From: an uncultured bacterium
Lineage (GTDB): Bacteria > Bacillota_I > Bacilli_A > RFN20 > CAG-826
Assembly (NCBI GenBank): GCA_949292105.1
Contig: CASEYK010000010.1
Span: forward strand, 1 to 47,707
Length of the DNA: 47,707 nt
Reading direction: 5' to 3'
Below are positions 16,179 through 24,348 of the stretch, piece after piece (the first letter of the stretch is position 1; each line of letters starts with the position of its first letter). Below the pieces are notes generated by a model. It searched no databases. It was not told where the DNA came from and worked only from the letters and a program-made list of their open reading frames with translations. The position numbers were made by a program, and so were the translations under genes.

Positions 16179-17026
16179 TGAGCAATATTCATTGGTTTCC
16201 TGGCCATATGAAAAAAGCTACTAACAAGATTAACGATAATATTCGTTTGGTCGATGTTGTTATTATTCTTTTAGATGCGCGCGCACCATTCTCTTTTATT
16301 AATGATGAACTTGATCGAATGTGCACTAATAAATTAAAACTCATCGTTCTATCAAAAGTTGATTTAGCAGATAAAAGTGTATTGGAAAAACAAATTCTTA
16401 TGCTCCGAGAGCAATATAACAATGTTATATCGATTAATAATAACGATGTAAATTCGAAAAAAATTATTTGCCAAGCAATTACTCAAATGGGAGAAGCTAA
16501 AAGACAAAAAGAGCTAAAAAAAGGGATGAAGCCTCAGCCGATTAGAGCGATGGTAATCGGTGTTCCTAATGTTGGTAAATCATCACTAATTAATCGCATT
16601 ACAAATAAATCTTCAACCGCAGTAGCCAATAAACCAGCCCTCACCAGAGGAGCCATTTGGATTAAGGTTAATAATGAATTTGAATTATTAGATACTCCAG
16701 GAGTGCTTCCAACATCCTACCAAAATGAACAAAAAGCAATGAATCTTGCTTTGCTTGGTTCAATTGATGATAATGTTTTGCCGACCACTGAAATGGTAAT
16801 ATATTTGATTAATTATTTAAAAGATAATTATCCTCATTCATTGAGTGCTAGATTTGGAATTGAAGAAATAAGCCAATATGAATTTGTAATGGAAACCATT
16901 TGCAAAAAAAGAGGTCTTATGCGCAGTGGAAATTATGATTTTGAGCGAGCTGAAACTTTGTTTTTAAAAGAATTTAGGCAAGGACTATTTGGACCAATTT
17001 CTCTAGAAAAAAATGCTAAATTTTGA
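16178..17026 (+). CDS. rbgA: Ribosome biogenesis GTPase RbgA (YlqF)
   Basis: RbgA is a circularly permuted GTPase needed for late 50S assembly. The permuted order is visible: G4 SKVD (59-62) precedes G1 GVPNVGKSS (128-136) and G3 DTPG (172-175). The N-terminal IHWFPGHMKKA is the family hallmark, and a C-terminal helical domain follows (about 200-282). ATG 16178 is chosen over the earlier 16139 start because it overlaps the lepB stop, follows GAGGT and gives the canonical N-terminus. It overlaps rnhB by 14 nt. Confidence 0.96.
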   Translation: MSNIHWFPGHMKKATNKINDNIRLVDVVIILLDARAPFSFINDELDRMCTNKLKLIVLSKVDLADKSVLEKQILMLREQYNNVISINNNDVNSKKIICQAITQMGEAKRQKELKKGMKPQPIRAMVIGVPNVGKSSLINRITNKSSTAVANKPALTRGAIWIKVNNEFELLDTPGVLPTSYQNEQKAMNLALLGSIDDNVLPTTEMVIYLINYLKDNYPHSLSARFGIEEISQYEFVMETICKKRGLMRSGNYDFERAETLFLKEFRQGLFGPISLEKNAKF

Positions 17027-17630
17027 AAATCAATATTATTCAAAAGATATTCATTATATTGCCGGAGTTGATGAAGCCGGGCGGGGATGTTGGCTCGGGC
17101 CTGTTGTTGCTGCCGCTGTTATTTTTCCACCTGATTATATTAATCCATTAATTGATGATTCAAAGAAATTATCTGCAAAGAAAAGAGCAGATCTTTATGA
17201 TGCAATTATCAGAGATGCTTTAGCGGTTGGTATAGGAATAGTGGACGCGGAAGAAATCGATAAAATAAACATATTGCAAGCAAGCAAAAAAGCGATGAAA
17301 ATCGCTATTGATAATTTAAACTACTCATATCAGTTAATTATTTCTGATGCGACAGCGCTAGACACCAAGGTTAAAACCATTCCAATTGTGAAAGCTGATG
17401 CCAAATGTCTGAATGTTGCGGCAGCTAGTATCATTGCAAAGGTAACACGCGACCGCATTTGTGATCAACTTGACGAACAATTTCCCGAGTATCACATCAA
17501 AAATCATAAAGGCTACGGAACGAAGGAGCACATTGAAGTGCTGAAGAAGTTTGGGCCAATTGAAGGTGTACACCGTTTTTCTTATCGACCAATTAAGCAA
17601 TTGTTGACGCAAAAAATAAGCTTGTTTTAA
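17013..17630 (+). CDS. rnhB: Ribonuclease HII
   Basis: RNase HII cuts RNA in RNA/DNA hybrids, including single ribonucleotides in DNA. At 205 residues it is full length, with the catalytic DEAGRG (20-25, Asp20 and Glu21), DDSKKLS, KADAKCLNVAAASIIAKVTR and the C-terminal HKGYGT..H motif. It starts inside the end of rbgA, the same pairing as in B. subtilis. The sequence downstream has no obvious terminator before dprA. Confidence 0.95.
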   Translation: MLNFENQYYSKDIHYIAGVDEAGRGCWLGPVVAAAVIFPPDYINPLIDDSKKLSAKKRADLYDAIIRDALAVGIGIVDAEEIDKINILQASKKAMKIAIDNLNYSYQLIISDATALDTKVKTIPIVKADAKCLNVAAASIIAKVTRDRICDQLDEQFPEYHIKNHKGYGTKEHIEVLKKFGPIEGVHRFSYRPIKQLLTQKISLF

Positions 17631-17708
17631 AGACTTTTTCAATTAAATACTTAAAAAATTACTAATTTATATCAGACGTACCTATTTAATAATAGGAGGT
17701 TTTTTATT

Positions 17709-18479
17709 ATGGTTAGAGGAAGAGACATCATAATTTATTTATCGATTAAATACAATGGTGAATGGGATGCAATTTATAACGCCATTAAGACAAAAGAAGA
17801 GATAGATTTTTCTACTGTGGAAAAAACTATATCAACTAATAAAGCAAATGTAGTAACGATTATCGATGAGAACTACCCACAATGTTTAAAAAATATTTTT
17901 CATCCACCATTTGTTTTATACTACTATGGAGATATTAGTCTCATTGCAAACGATCGTCAAAATCTTTCGGTCATCGGCTCCCGAAGTTGTTCACGATACG
18001 GCGAAAAAATTACAAAAGATTTAGTATCTTCAATTTGCTCGAAATTTAATATTGTTTCTGGCATGGCTAAAGGTATTGATAGTGTTGCGCACAATCAAGC
18101 GATTGTTTCAGGCGGAAGAACTATCGCTGTGCTTGGCAGCGGCATTGAATATTGTTATCCAAAATCAAATTTAGATTTGTATGAAAAAATAAAACAGTCT
18201 CATTTACTTATCTCAGAATATCCGAATCAATGCGTACCAACTCCTACTAATTTTATCAGTCGCAATCGCATCATCGCGGCTTTATCCAAAGCTATTTTAA
18301 TTACTGAAGCAAAAGAAAAATCCGGTACTCTTACCACCGTTTCATTTGGACTACAATTTGGAAAAGATGTTTTTTGTGTTCCATACCCAGCAGGAGAAAA
18401 ATCGGTTTGCAATCGTTTGATTAGAGACGGCGCTTCACTAATTGAAAACGCTGATGATTTATCGCAAGAACTAGAATGA
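17709..18479 (+). CDS. dprA: DNA processing protein DprA (Smf)
   Basis: DprA loads RecA on incoming single-stranded DNA during transformation and is also kept in many non-competent species. The Rossmann-like core has VIGSRSCSRYGEKI, IVSGMAKGIDSVAHNQAI, TIAVLGSGIEYCYPKSN and SGTLTTVSFGLQFGKDVF. The 256 residues include a short N-terminal region but no C-terminal winged helix. AGGAGG (17694-17699) precedes the ATG. No other competence genes are in the window, so natural transformation cannot be inferred. Confidence 0.95.
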   Translation: MVRGRDIIIYLSIKYNGEWDAIYNAIKTKEEIDFSTVEKTISTNKANVVTIIDENYPQCLKNIFHPPFVLYYYGDISLIANDRQNLSVIGSRSCSRYGEKITKDLVSSICSKFNIVSGMAKGIDSVAHNQAIVSGGRTIAVLGSGIEYCYPKSNLDLYEKIKQSHLLISEYPNQCVPTPTNFISRNRIIAALSKAILITEAKEKSGTLTTVSFGLQFGKDVFCVPYPAGEKSVCNRLIRDGASLIENADDLSQELE

Positions 18480-18533
18480 AAATTTAAATAAAATGGCTTT
18501 TTTATTTAATATTTAAGATGATATAGAGAATGA

Positions 18534-18562
18534 TTGACAAACAACAATTTTATTTCGATAAT
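18534..18562 (+). promoter_or_regulatory. Promoter of topA, nearly leaderless
   Basis: Consensus TTGACA (18534-18539), 17 nt, and GATAAT (18557-18562). The ATG follows 9 nt later with no ribosome binding site, so the 5' UTR would be 0-3 nt. Confidence 0.7.
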
Positions 18563-18571
18563 GAGTAGACT

Positions 18572-20515
18572 ATGAAACTAGTAATTGTTGAGTCACCCGC
18601 TAAATGTACAACGATCAAAAGATATCTTGGCGATGAATATGAAGTCGTCGCTTCTAAAGGCCACATCAGAGATTTAGCCACTTCAGGCAAGGGCGGTCTT
18701 GGAGTTGATATCGAGCATAATTTTGCCCCTACTTATGTTATCAACAAAGATAAATTATCCATTGTTAAAGAATTAAAAAATGATGCGAAGAAGTGTAGTG
18801 AAGTTATTTTAGCTACTGACCCAGACCGTGAAGGTGAAGCTATAGCTTGGCATTTAGCACAGGTATTAAATTTAGATGTTGAAAAGACAAAGAGACTTGA
18901 ATTTCATGAAATAACTCGAGTCTCAATTCAAGAAGCGATGGAAAAACCGCGCATTATCAACAAAGATTTAGTATCTTCCCAAGAAACAAGAAGGATATTG
19001 GATCGAATTATTGGTTTTAAATTGTCTACGTTAATCAACCGAAAAATACATTCAAAAAGTGCAGGTCGTGTTCAAACGGCAACATTGAAAATGATTTGTG
19101 ATCACGACATCGACATCACCAAATTTGTTCCTGAAGAATATTGGACTATTGATGTTAAGGCTGAAATTTTTGGGAAAACATATGATTTGGTTTATGACAG
19201 TGTAAATGGCGAAAACAAAAAAGTTGTTGATGGTGCAACCGCACAACAAATTATCGACCGAATTCCGAACGATTTATTTGTTACAAATGTTTCAAAAACA
19301 ATTAAATCGCGCGAATCTAGAGAACCGTTTACAACTTCAACTTTACAACAAGAAGCGTTTTCTCGTTTAAAGTTTAAAACATCAAAAACTCAGCGTATCG
19401 CTCAAGAATTATATGAAGGCATCAATGTCGGCGGCGAGCATGTTGGTTTAATTTCATACATGCGTACTGACTCTACGCGTTTGTCTCCAACTTTTGTCGA
19501 TAGAGCGACAAAGTACATCACTGAAACATTCGGAAAAGAATATTTAGGTCATCCTAAACATTTGAAAAAAATTGGTTTGATGCAAGATGCGCACGAAGCT
19601 ATTCGACCAACGAGTAATCATCGTACTCCTGAATCGGTTAGAGAATATTTAACTCCTGAGCAATTCGAATTATATCGTTTAATTTATAATCGTTGTCTTG
19701 CTTCATTAATGAAACCAAAACAAGAAGAAATAATGGAGATTGATCTCGATGGCAATGGTGTTAAGTTTCATACTCAATTAAGCAAAACTATTTTTAAAGG
19801 ATATGAAATTTTGCTTAAAGAAAAAAATAGCGATGATTGCCAAGAATTTCCTGATATTCAGCAAGGATATATTTTCCATTTAATAGAGAAAAAATGTGAA
19901 CAAAAATTCACACAACCGCCCGCTCATTATTCGGAAGCTAAACTAGTCAAGATGATGGAAGAAGTAGGCATTGGTAGGCCTTCTACTTACGCTTCAACTA
20001 TCGATATTTTGCGAAAGAGAAAATATATCGAAAACGTTGGTGGAATTTTAACATCGACTGATCAAGGCAAAAAAACTGCTCACGTCTTAGAAAAATATTT
20101 TCCTGAGATTATCAACACTAAATACACCGCAGCGATGGAAAAGAAACTCGATAACATTGAAACAGGCTCTATTTCCTCTCTCGAAGTACTCAATGATTTT
20201 TATCAACCCTTCATTAAACAATTGGATAATGCGTATGAATTGATGTATAAAGACGAAGAAAAAGAAGTGGGAGAACAGTGCCCTTTATGTGGTGCGCCGC
20301 TAGTTCATAAGCATGGCAAAAACGGCACATTTATTGGCTGTAGTAATTATCCAACTTGTCGTTATCGACGCGATGAGCCTGTAAAAAAATGTCCGAACTG
20401 CGAAACTGGTTATCTTGTTAAGAAAAAAGGTAAATTCGGTTATTTCCTAGGCTGTACTAATTATCCGCAATGCAATCATATGGAAAAAATATATACAAAA
20501 AGAAAGAGAAAATAA
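18572..20515 (+). CDS. topA: DNA topoisomerase I (type IA)
   Basis: Relaxes negative supercoils behind RNA polymerase and replication forks. The 647-residue protein has the TOPRIM start KLVIVESPAKCTTIKRYLG, DPDREGEAIAWHL with the metal-binding acids, and the active-site tyrosine in SYMRTDSTRLS (Tyr about 296). Two C-terminal zinc modules remain: CPLC...CSNYPTC (about 570-600) and CPNC...CTNYPQC (about 609-637). Its neighbours are dprA and xerC, as in Bacillus but without trmFO. Confidence 0.97.
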   Translation: MKLVIVESPAKCTTIKRYLGDEYEVVASKGHIRDLATSGKGGLGVDIEHNFAPTYVINKDKLSIVKELKNDAKKCSEVILATDPDREGEAIAWHLAQVLNLDVEKTKRLEFHEITRVSIQEAMEKPRIINKDLVSSQETRRILDRIIGFKLSTLINRKIHSKSAGRVQTATLKMICDHDIDITKFVPEEYWTIDVKAEIFGKTYDLVYDSVNGENKKVVDGATAQQIIDRIPNDLFVTNVSKTIKSRESREPFTTSTLQQEAFSRLKFKTSKTQRIAQELYEGINVGGEHVGLISYMRTDSTRLSPTFVDRATKYITETFGKEYLGHPKHLKKIGLMQDAHEAIRPTSNHRTPESVREYLTPEQFELYRLIYNRCLASLMKPKQEEIMEIDLDGNGVKFHTQLSKTIFKGYEILLKEKNSDDCQEFPDIQQGYIFHLIEKKCEQKFTQPPAHYSEAKLVKMMEEVGIGRPSTYASTIDILRKRKYIENVGGILTSTDQGKKTAHVLEKYFPEIINTKYTAAMEKKLDNIETGSISSLEVLNDFYQPFIKQLDNAYELMYKDEEKEVGEQCPLCGAPLVHKHGKNGTFIGCSNYPTCRYRRDEPVKKCPNCETGYLVKKKGKFGYFLGCTNYPQCNHMEKIYTKRKRK

Positions 20516-20528
20516 TTTCTCTTTTTTT
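20504..20528 (+). terminator. Terminator of topA
   Basis: AAGAGAAA (20504-20511) pairs with TTTCTCTT (20516-20523), followed by T. The topA stop codon forms part of the loop. The next gene's -10 box is only 10 nt further on. Confidence 0.75.
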
Positions 20529-20537
20529 GTTTTATTG

Positions 20538-20543
20538 TAGAAT
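20538..20543 (+). promoter_or_regulatory. -10 box of a leaderless xerC promoter
   Basis: TAGAAT lies exactly 6 nt before the ATG at 20550. The seventh base after the box is the A of the ATG. No -35 match is convincing and no ribosome binding site is present. Confidence 0.45.
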
Positions 20544-20549
20544 AGAAGC

Positions 20550-21464
20550 ATGAATAAAATTACTAAGGATTACTTGAATTACCTCAAATATGAAAGAAAT
20601 TATACTGACCAGACTATCGATTCATACAAACGCGATATCGAGAAATTTTTTAAGTTCTTGTTAGAAGAAGATGTCCTTTTTGATGAAGTAGATGCAACTG
20701 TGATTCGTAATTTTTTGTCTAATGAATTAAATGAAGGCATAAGCAAAAAATCTTGCAAGAGGAGAATATCATCGCTTAAAGGTTTTTATTTGTTTCTGCA
20801 AGAAAAGCATTTAGTGAAAAATAATCCTTTTGTTTTTATGTCAACATTGAAAACCGATCAGAAATTTCCGCATGTTCTTTACAAAGAACAAATTGAAGAA
20901 TTATTTAAACAAAATCGAAGTCGAAATGACTCTTTAATGCTGCGCGATCAAGCGATTATTGAAACGCTTTATTACACAGGTATTCGAGCGAGCGAACTAA
21001 TTCAAATCGATATCCAAGATGTCAATTTTAAAAGCCGAGTGATAAGAATTTTTGGCAAAGGTCGAAAGGAAAGACTGGTTCCATTTTCTCAAGAATGTTT
21101 AAACACAATTGAACAATATGTAAAAGAGTGCCGACCAAAATTGCTATACAAAGATTTAACGAACGCTTTATTTCTAAATAACAACGGGCAAAGATTATCG
21201 CGCCGAGGACTCGAGTATATCCTTTCTTCAATTGAGGAAAAAACAGGCGTTTTCGTCCATTTGCATCCACATGTTTTGCGTCACTCATTTGCCACACATT
21301 TACTCGAAAACGGTGCAGATCTCAGGGTAATTCAAGAATTATTGGGTCATAAAAGCATTAACGCGACTCAAATTTATACGCATGTTTCTCAGCAAGCGAT
21401 GAAGACAATTTATGAAGGTACTCACCCAAGAGCTAAGCATCATAACGACGAAGATAAAGATTAA
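20550..21464 (+). CDS. xerC: Tyrosine recombinase XerC/XerD type
   Basis: Xer recombinases resolve chromosome dimers at dif. The 304-residue protein has an N-terminal SAM-like core-binding domain (about 1-90) and a catalytic domain with TGIRASELIQI (first Arg), the HPHVLRHSFATHLLE box (HxxR), ELLGHKS (His) and QIYTHV (nucleophilic Tyr). The symbol follows position: xerC (codV) lies between topA and rpsB in B. subtilis. Sequence alone does not separate XerC from XerD. The ATG has no Shine-Dalgarno sequence. Confidence 0.88.
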   Translation: MNKITKDYLNYLKYERNYTDQTIDSYKRDIEKFFKFLLEEDVLFDEVDATVIRNFLSNELNEGISKKSCKRRISSLKGFYLFLQEKHLVKNNPFVFMSTLKTDQKFPHVLYKEQIEELFKQNRSRNDSLMLRDQAIIETLYYTGIRASELIQIDIQDVNFKSRVIRIFGKGRKERLVPFSQECLNTIEQYVKECRPKLLYKDLTNALFLNNNGQRLSRRGLEYILSSIEEKTGVFVHLHPHVLRHSFATHLLENGADLRVIQELLGHKSINATQIYTHVSQQAMKTIYEGTHPRAKHHNDEDKD

Positions 21465-21465
21465 T

Positions 21466-21490
21466 ATTAACTTGTATAGTTAATTATTTT
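21466..21490 (+). terminator. Probable terminator of xerC
   Basis: ATTAACT (21466-21472) pairs with AGTTAAT (21478-21484) around TGTAT, followed by TATTTTT. The stem is AT-rich and overlaps the -35 box of the rpsB promoter. Confidence 0.45.
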
Positions 21491-21499
21491 TGGTATAAT
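21472..21499 (+). promoter_or_regulatory. Promoter of rpsB-tsf
   Basis: TTGTAT (21472-21477), 16 nt, and TATAAT (21494-21499) preceded by TGG, giving an extended -10. Transcription would start near 21506, leaving an about 106-nt leader. Confidence 0.7.
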
Positions 21500-21506
21500 A
21501 AATTGG

Positions 21507-21594
21507 CTTTACTCAAGTAAAGACTACACACACTGTGAATTCAATGCCCATGTCCCTTTAGGGTGGTAATTGTTCGAAACAGTGGAGGAAAAAC
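21507..21594 (+). promoter_or_regulatory. Structured leader of rpsB
   Basis: Three pairings are visible. A 5' hairpin CTTTAC/GTAAAG has a TCAA loop (21507-21522). An outer helix CACTGT (21531-21536) pairs with ACAGTG (21579-21584). Inside it lies a bulged hairpin with CAAT/ATTG, CCA/TGG and CCC/GGG around TTTA. The outer helix overlaps GTGGAGG, a ribosome binding site for a short ORF. An S2-responsive control element is a plausible reading, not shown here. Confidence 0.5.
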
Positions 21595-21612
21595 ATGAAG
21601 GAGGTCTTCTAA
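21595..21612 (+). CDS. Five-codon upstream ORF overlapping the rpsB start
   Basis: GTGGAGG (21582-21588) stands 6 nt before ATG 21595, which opens a frame encoding MKEVF and stops at TAA 21610-21612. The last A of this stop is the first base of the rpsB ATG (TAATG). The rpsB ribosome binding site AAGGAGG forms codons 2-3 of the short frame. The layout suggests translational coupling, but expression of the pentapeptide is unproven. Confidence 0.4.
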   Translation: MKEVF

Positions 21613-22682
21613 TGGAAGAAGAAAAAATGACGACTCCAGAAGCAAGTGAATCAACAGAAGAAACAAAAGTTGAAGAAACGATGGAGTCATTAATGCATGA
21701 TCCTGATGCCCCAGTCATTACAATGAAAAAATTGTTGGAAGCTGGTGCTCATTTCGGTCATCAAACACGCCGATGGAACCCAAAGATGAAAAAATACATC
21801 TACGGCGCTAGAAATGGGGTTTACATTATCGATTTAGCTAAAACAGTTTCTCATATTGAAGAAGCTTATAAAGCGATGAAAGAAATTGTCGATAATGGTG
21901 GCAAAGTCCTCTTTGTGGGTACAAAGAAACAATGTCAAGAAGCAGTTGAAGCTGAAGCTTTAAGATCTGGTAGCTTCTACATTACCAATCGTTGGTTGGG
22001 CGGTATTCTCACCAATTTCCGTACCATCCAAAGCCGTACTCGTTATTTAAAAGAACTCGAGAGACGTGAAGAAGAAGGAGAACTTGATATCCTTCCAAAG
22101 CAAGAAGCTGCTGCACTTCGTAAAGAAAAAGAAAAATTATCTAAAAACCTTGCTGGTATTAAAGAAATGCGCAAGATTCCAAACGCTATCTTTGTGGTTG
22201 ATCCAAATATTGAACACAATGCTGTTATGGAAGCTCGCAAATTGAAAATTCCTGTCTTTGGAATTATCGATACAAATAGCAACCCTGATGATGTTGATTA
22301 CATTATCCCAGCTAATGATGATGCAATTCGTTCTGTCTCGTTGATTCTTGCTGTTATGGCTGATGCAATCGTCGAGAGCAAAGGCGGTATTCCCGTTGTT
22401 GCTTATGTTAAAGACGAAGGCGAAAGCGTGACCATGAAAGATGTCATTCGTCAAACCGATAAAGAAAATGCTGAAAAATTAGCCAAAATTAGAGCCGAAA
22501 GACAAGCTCGTCAAGAACAATATGAAAAAGAACAAGCTCTCCGCGCTCAATCTGGCGATAAAGCTTCTGCGGTTGTAGAAGAAGAAAAAGCTCTCAAGAA
22601 AAAAGCACCTCGCAAAACCACAGCCAAGAAGGCTGAAACCGAAACATCTGACAAACCGGTAGCAGAAGATGCTGGAGAATAA
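21612..22682 (+). CDS. rpsB: 30S ribosomal protein S2 with extended ends
   Basis: S2 binds late to the 30S subunit between head and body. The core begins at [20 protein letters not shown] (about residue 36) and includes [40 protein letters not shown] and [20 protein letters not shown]. The protein is 356 residues against about 230-260 normally. It carries an acidic N-terminal extension of about 35 residues ([17 protein letters not shown]) and a C-terminal tail of about 55 residues that is Lys/Ala-rich and then acidic. The start is fixed by AAGGAGG (21598-21604). It forms an operon with tsf, whose start follows 2 nt later. Confidence 0.95.
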   Translation: MEEEKMTTPEASESTEETKVEETMESLMHDPDAPVITMKKLLEAGAHFGHQTRRWNPKMKKYIYGARNGVYIIDLAKTVSHIEEAYKAMKEIVDNGGKVLFVGTKKQCQEAVEAEALRSGSFYITNRWLGGILTNFRTIQSRTRYLKELERREEEGELDILPKQEAAALRKEKEKLSKNLAGIKEMRKIPNAIFVVDPNIEHNAVMEARKLKIPVFGIIDTNSNPDDVDYIIPANDDAIRSVSLILAVMADAIVESKGGIPVVAYVKDEGESVTMKDVIRQTDKENAEKLAKIRAERQARQEQYEKEQALRAQSGDKASAVVEEEKALKKKAPRKTTAKKAETETSDKPVAEDAGE

Positions 22683-22684
22683 TT

Positions 22685-23566
22685 ATGGCCGACAATAATC
22701 TCATTGAATTAATTAAAGTCTTAAGAGAAAGAACCGGAGCAGGACTGATGGACTGTAAAGGTGCTTTGCTTGCCAATGACTTAGATGTTGATAAAGCTTG
22801 TGACTGGTTAAGAGAAAAAGGCTTAGCTAAAGCTGCTAAAAAAGCTGAAAGAATTGCTGCTGAGGGATTAGCCATCACAAAGACTTGTGAATCATGTGGT
22901 AAAACCGTCATTCTTGAAGTCAACTGCGAAACCGATTTTGTGGCTAAAAGTGACGCATTCAAATCGTTCGTTGATGAAATCGCTTCTCGCATTCTTTCTA
23001 AAAATTTAAAAGATGTTGTTTCAGCTACTGAAGCTTGCGAAGATTTATTTTCAGAAGCGACTGTGAAAATGGGAGAAAAATTCTCACTACGACGCTTTGA
23101 AGTAGTGGACAAAAAAAGTGAAGAAGGAATTGGAACCTATATCCATATGGGTGGCAAGATTGCTGTTGTTGTTGTTTTGGAAAAAGCCAATCCAGAACTT
23201 GAAAAACAACTAGCTATGCATATCGCTGCCAACAATCCTCAATATATCAATATGTCCGATGTTCCAGCTGATGTCTTAGAGCATGAAAGAAATGTACAAA
23301 TTGAAGCGGCTAAAAATGATGAAAAATTGAAGTCAAAGCCTCTTCCTGTTCTTGAAAAAATTGTCGATGGTAAAGTTCATAAGACTTTCCAAGAGATGAC
23401 TCTTTCCGAACAACCATTCCTTATGGATGATTCAAAGACCATTGCTCAAGTCTTAACTGAAAAAAACAATCGCGTTCTTCGCTTCATCCGTTACCAAGTA
23501 GGTGAAGGAATTGAAAAAAGAAAAGATGACTTTGCTAGTGAAGTCATGAAAGAAATTGGAAAATAA
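22685..23566 (+). CDS. tsf: Elongation factor Ts
   Basis: EF-Ts exchanges GDP for GTP on EF-Tu. The 293-residue protein has the N-terminal UBA-like module (LIELIKVLRERTGAGLMDCK), then VILEVNCETDFVAKSDAF, GGKIAVVVVLEK and AMHIAANNPQYI in the core repeats, and ends with QVGEGIEKRKDDFASEV. Translation starts 2 nt after the rpsB stop with GGAG inside the end of rpsB. Confidence 0.97.
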   Translation: MADNNLIELIKVLRERTGAGLMDCKGALLANDLDVDKACDWLREKGLAKAAKKAERIAAEGLAITKTCESCGKTVILEVNCETDFVAKSDAFKSFVDEIASRILSKNLKDVVSATEACEDLFSEATVKMGEKFSLRRFEVVDKKSEEGIGTYIHMGGKIAVVVVLEKANPELEKQLAMHIAANNPQYINMSDVPADVLEHERNVQIEAAKNDEKLKSKPLPVLEKIVDGKVHKTFQEMTLSEQPFLMDDSKTIAQVLTEKNNRVLRFIRYQVGEGIEKRKDDFASEVMKEIGK

Positions 23567-23592
23567 AGAAACACTTTTGTGTTTCTTTTTTT
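23566..23592 (+). terminator. Terminator of rpsB-tsf
   Basis: AAGAAACAC (23566-23574) pairs with GTGTTTCTT (23579-23587) around TTTT and runs into a T tract, directly after the tsf stop. Confidence 0.88.
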
Positions 23593-23626
23593 ATATTTAA
23601 TTTCTATGTAAGAAAAGGAGGAAAAA

Positions 23627-24343
23627 ATGTATAAACGCGTTTTACTCAAATTGAGCGGTGAAGCTCTTCATCCAGCCAAAGGCAATTCTATTTTGAATGT
23701 TGATTATTTGAAAAATATCGCCCAAATTATTAAAGATATTTATGACAATCATATCGAAGTAGCAGTTGTTATTGGCGCCGGAAATATTTGGCGCGGAAAA
23801 TTAGCCGATGCAATTGGAATTGAAAGAGTTCCAGCTGATTATATGGGAATGCTAGGAACGGTCATCAATGCCGTTGCTGTTTCTTCAGCACTGAAAAATA
23901 TTGGAGTTGATAGTGTGGTTTATTCTTCAATTCCTCCTATCCCTGATGTGACGGTTGCATACTCGAAACCCGAAGCGATAAAATCGTTAAAAGAGGGTAA
24001 AGTTATCTTTTTATCAGGAGGAACTGGCAAACCATTTTTTACGACTGATACTGCCGCTACTATCTTAGCGCTCGATATCGACGCTGATGCCATTTTGATG
24101 GCTAAAAACGGAGTTGATGGTGTGTACAATGATGATCCAACCATTAACAAGAATGCCAAATTATTGAAAACCATTACTTATCGTGAGATGCTCGATAAAG
24201 ATTTAAAAGTTATGGATAATTCGGCGGTTGAATTATTGCTCGATAAAGACATAGAAATTCGCGTATTTAACATGTCTGATCCCAAAAATTTTATGCGAGT
24301 AATTAACGATGAAGATATTGGCACAATTTGCCGAAAGGAATAA
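23627..24343 (+). CDS. pyrH: UMP kinase
   Basis: Phosphorylates UMP to UDP in pyrimidine nucleotide synthesis; bacterial enzymes are hexamers of the amino-acid-kinase fold. The 238 residues include VLLKLSGEAL at the N-terminus, VVIGAGNIWRG, DYMGMLGTVINA, FLSGGTGKPFFTTDTAA and GVDGVYNDDP. AAAGGAGG stands 7 nt before the ATG. It is followed after 5 nt by frr, the conserved pairing. Confidence 0.97.
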   Translation: MYKRVLLKLSGEALHPAKGNSILNVDYLKNIAQIIKDIYDNHIEVAVVIGAGNIWRGKLADAIGIERVPADYMGMLGTVINAVAVSSALKNIGVDSVVYSSIPPIPDVTVAYSKPEAIKSLKEGKVIFLSGGTGKPFFTTDTAATILALDIDADAILMAKNGVDGVYNDDPTINKNAKLLKTITYREMLDKDLKVMDNSAVELLLDKDIEIRVFNMSDPKNFMRVINDEDIGTICRKE

Positions 24344-24348
24344 TTTAT

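Noticed and set aside
18484-18510. TTAAATAAAA/TTTTATTTAA hairpin as dprA terminator
   Set aside because: The stem is nearly all A-T, so it may help termination but cannot be called with confidence.
22137-22454. 105-codon minus-strand frame inside rpsB
   Set aside because: Fully covered by the conserved S2 core on the other strand; no promoter or ribosome binding site.
22594-23112. 172-codon open frame on the minus strand over rpsB/tsf
   Set aside because: Antisense shadow of tsf and the rpsB tail; Ser/Leu-rich low-complexity translation without a recognisable domain or start signal.
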